A stretch of 64,000 nucleotides of DNA from Diplosphaera chodatii (Eukaryota > Chlorophyta > Trebouxiophyceae > Prasiolales > Stichococcaceae), in assembly GCA_032358165.1 (NCBI GenBank), contig JAALGY010000011.1, positions 1,178,001-1,242,000 on the forward strand, written 5' to 3'. A program made the translations under genes and the position numbers. This document shows, one piece after another, positions 63,389 through 64,000 of this stretch. The notes under the pieces are model-generated. The model saw nothing but the letters and a program-made list of their open reading frames with translations. It searched no databases and was not told the origin of the DNA. Each line of letters starts with the position of its first letter. Positions within the stretch are counted from its first letter, which is position 1.

Positions 63389-64000
63389 ATGCACACCGTT
63401 AGTGCAAGGCCCCACATGCGGGCTTGCAGCACGTCACACCCGTTTCAAAGGCCGGCTACAGCGTCACCACTGCACGTCAGATCCGTCCAGCAGCTGTCTG
63501 TGGCGGATCTGCGGCAGCTGAGGGGTCCCATCAGGCAAAGATGTGCAACTGGTCGGCAGCCGTTTGTCACCAGGGCGACCAGCAGCACAGACAGCAGGCA
63601 TGTTGCGTACTGGCTCATTTTGTCTGATGCCGGGCGTGGCTTGCATGCTGCTTTTGAATCAAATCTCGAGCATGCAGATGCCACTGTGAAGTTGCCAGCA
63701 CTAGAACGTGCAAAGTAGGCTTGCAACAGCCGTAAGTGCGTGCTCACATCATTTGCACCTATTCTGCCAGCGGTGTCTGATACAGGAGCCAGACTCTGTA
63801 CCTGTGAACATTGCACCCAGGTCGTGGGCAAAGCCGCGCTTCATCCAGCATAAGAATGAGGCGAAGTGGTTCTACCGGTATCTCAGCATCGTGTACGACA
63901 CGATAGTCAACCCGCCACACTGGAACGAGGACATGCGCACGGATGCCCTGGAGCCGGCGAAGCTCGACAGCGCAGACCTGAAGGTACGTGGCCTGTTGTC
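63389..64000 (+). CDS. VTE3: MPBQ/MSBQ methyltransferase (5' part, cut by the window end)
   Basis: Only the N-terminal portion is inside the window. A probable first exon from ATG 63389 encodes an Arg/Ser/His/Thr-rich chloroplast transit peptide (MHTVSARPHMRACSTSHPFQ onward) to about 63590. A second coding exon (about 63826-63982, acceptor CACCCAG, donor GTACGT) reads SWAKPRFIQHKNEAKWFYRY then LSIVYDTIVNPPHWNEDMRT and DALEPAKLDSADLK. This block directly precedes the SAM-binding motif in VTE3-type 2-methyl-6-phytyl/solanyl-benzoquinol methyltransferases of the plastid inner envelope, which make plastoquinone and tocopherols. The SAM-binding motif itself lies beyond the end. The exact donor of exon 1 is not settled. 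Confidence 0.82.

Overview
The window is nuclear DNA of a green alga, most likely a trebouxiophyte-type chlorophyte. I infer this from three things: GC-rich protein-coding genes cut by many short GT-AG introns, plant-type versions of the recognisable proteins (plastid FtsY, KEA3, VTE3 and RECQ4 types), and TGTAA polyadenylation motifs just after several stop codons. I see no bacterial operons, CRISPR arrays, rRNA, tRNA or transposons. Nearly every gene is multi-exon, so gene spans below run from start codon to stop codon and include introns; exon joins were worked out by hand from splice sites and reading phase.

Layout. 281-2070 (-): a low-complexity unknown protein. 2590-2952 (+): a peroxisomal SCP2 sterol-carrier protein. 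3349-4932 (-): a sucrase/ferredoxin-like protein. 5262-7798 (+): an unknown helical, possibly chromatin-related protein. 8152-17535 (-): a long, intron-rich NPC1-type sterol transporter. 17866-20470 (+): beta-ureidopropionase. 20608-22687 (-): XRCC3. 23359-23877 (+): a spliced 100-residue membrane protein that a plain ORF scan misses. 24114-30524 (-): MSH3. 31555-33993 (+): an intronless KEA3-type K+/H+ antiporter. 34504-37739 (-): a mid-SUN protein. 38137-38976 (-): VMA22/CCDC115. 39104-39803 (-): organellar GatC. 40737-47065 (+): a BLM/RECQ4-type helicase. 47440-50486 (-): an unknown polyQ and coiled-coil protein. 51992-56574 (-): an unknown protein with three Tudor-like domains. 57455-59876 (-): plastid FtsY. 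60491-62975 (-): uroporphyrinogen decarboxylase. 63389 to the window end (+): the 5' part of VTE3.

Functional themes. Three recombination and mismatch-repair genes (XRCC3, MSH3, RECQ4) lie within about 27 kb. Plastid functions are represented by KEA3, FtsY, UROD, VTE3 and possibly GatC. Membrane, sterol and endomembrane functions are represented by NPC1, SCP2, VMA22 and the SUN protein. Many neighbours are head-to-head with 0.3-1 kb between start codons, so shared bidirectional promoters are likely. The least explained genes, and the best candidates for something undescribed, are the triple-Tudor gene, the polyQ/coiled-coil gene, the 100-residue membrane protein and the gene at 5262.
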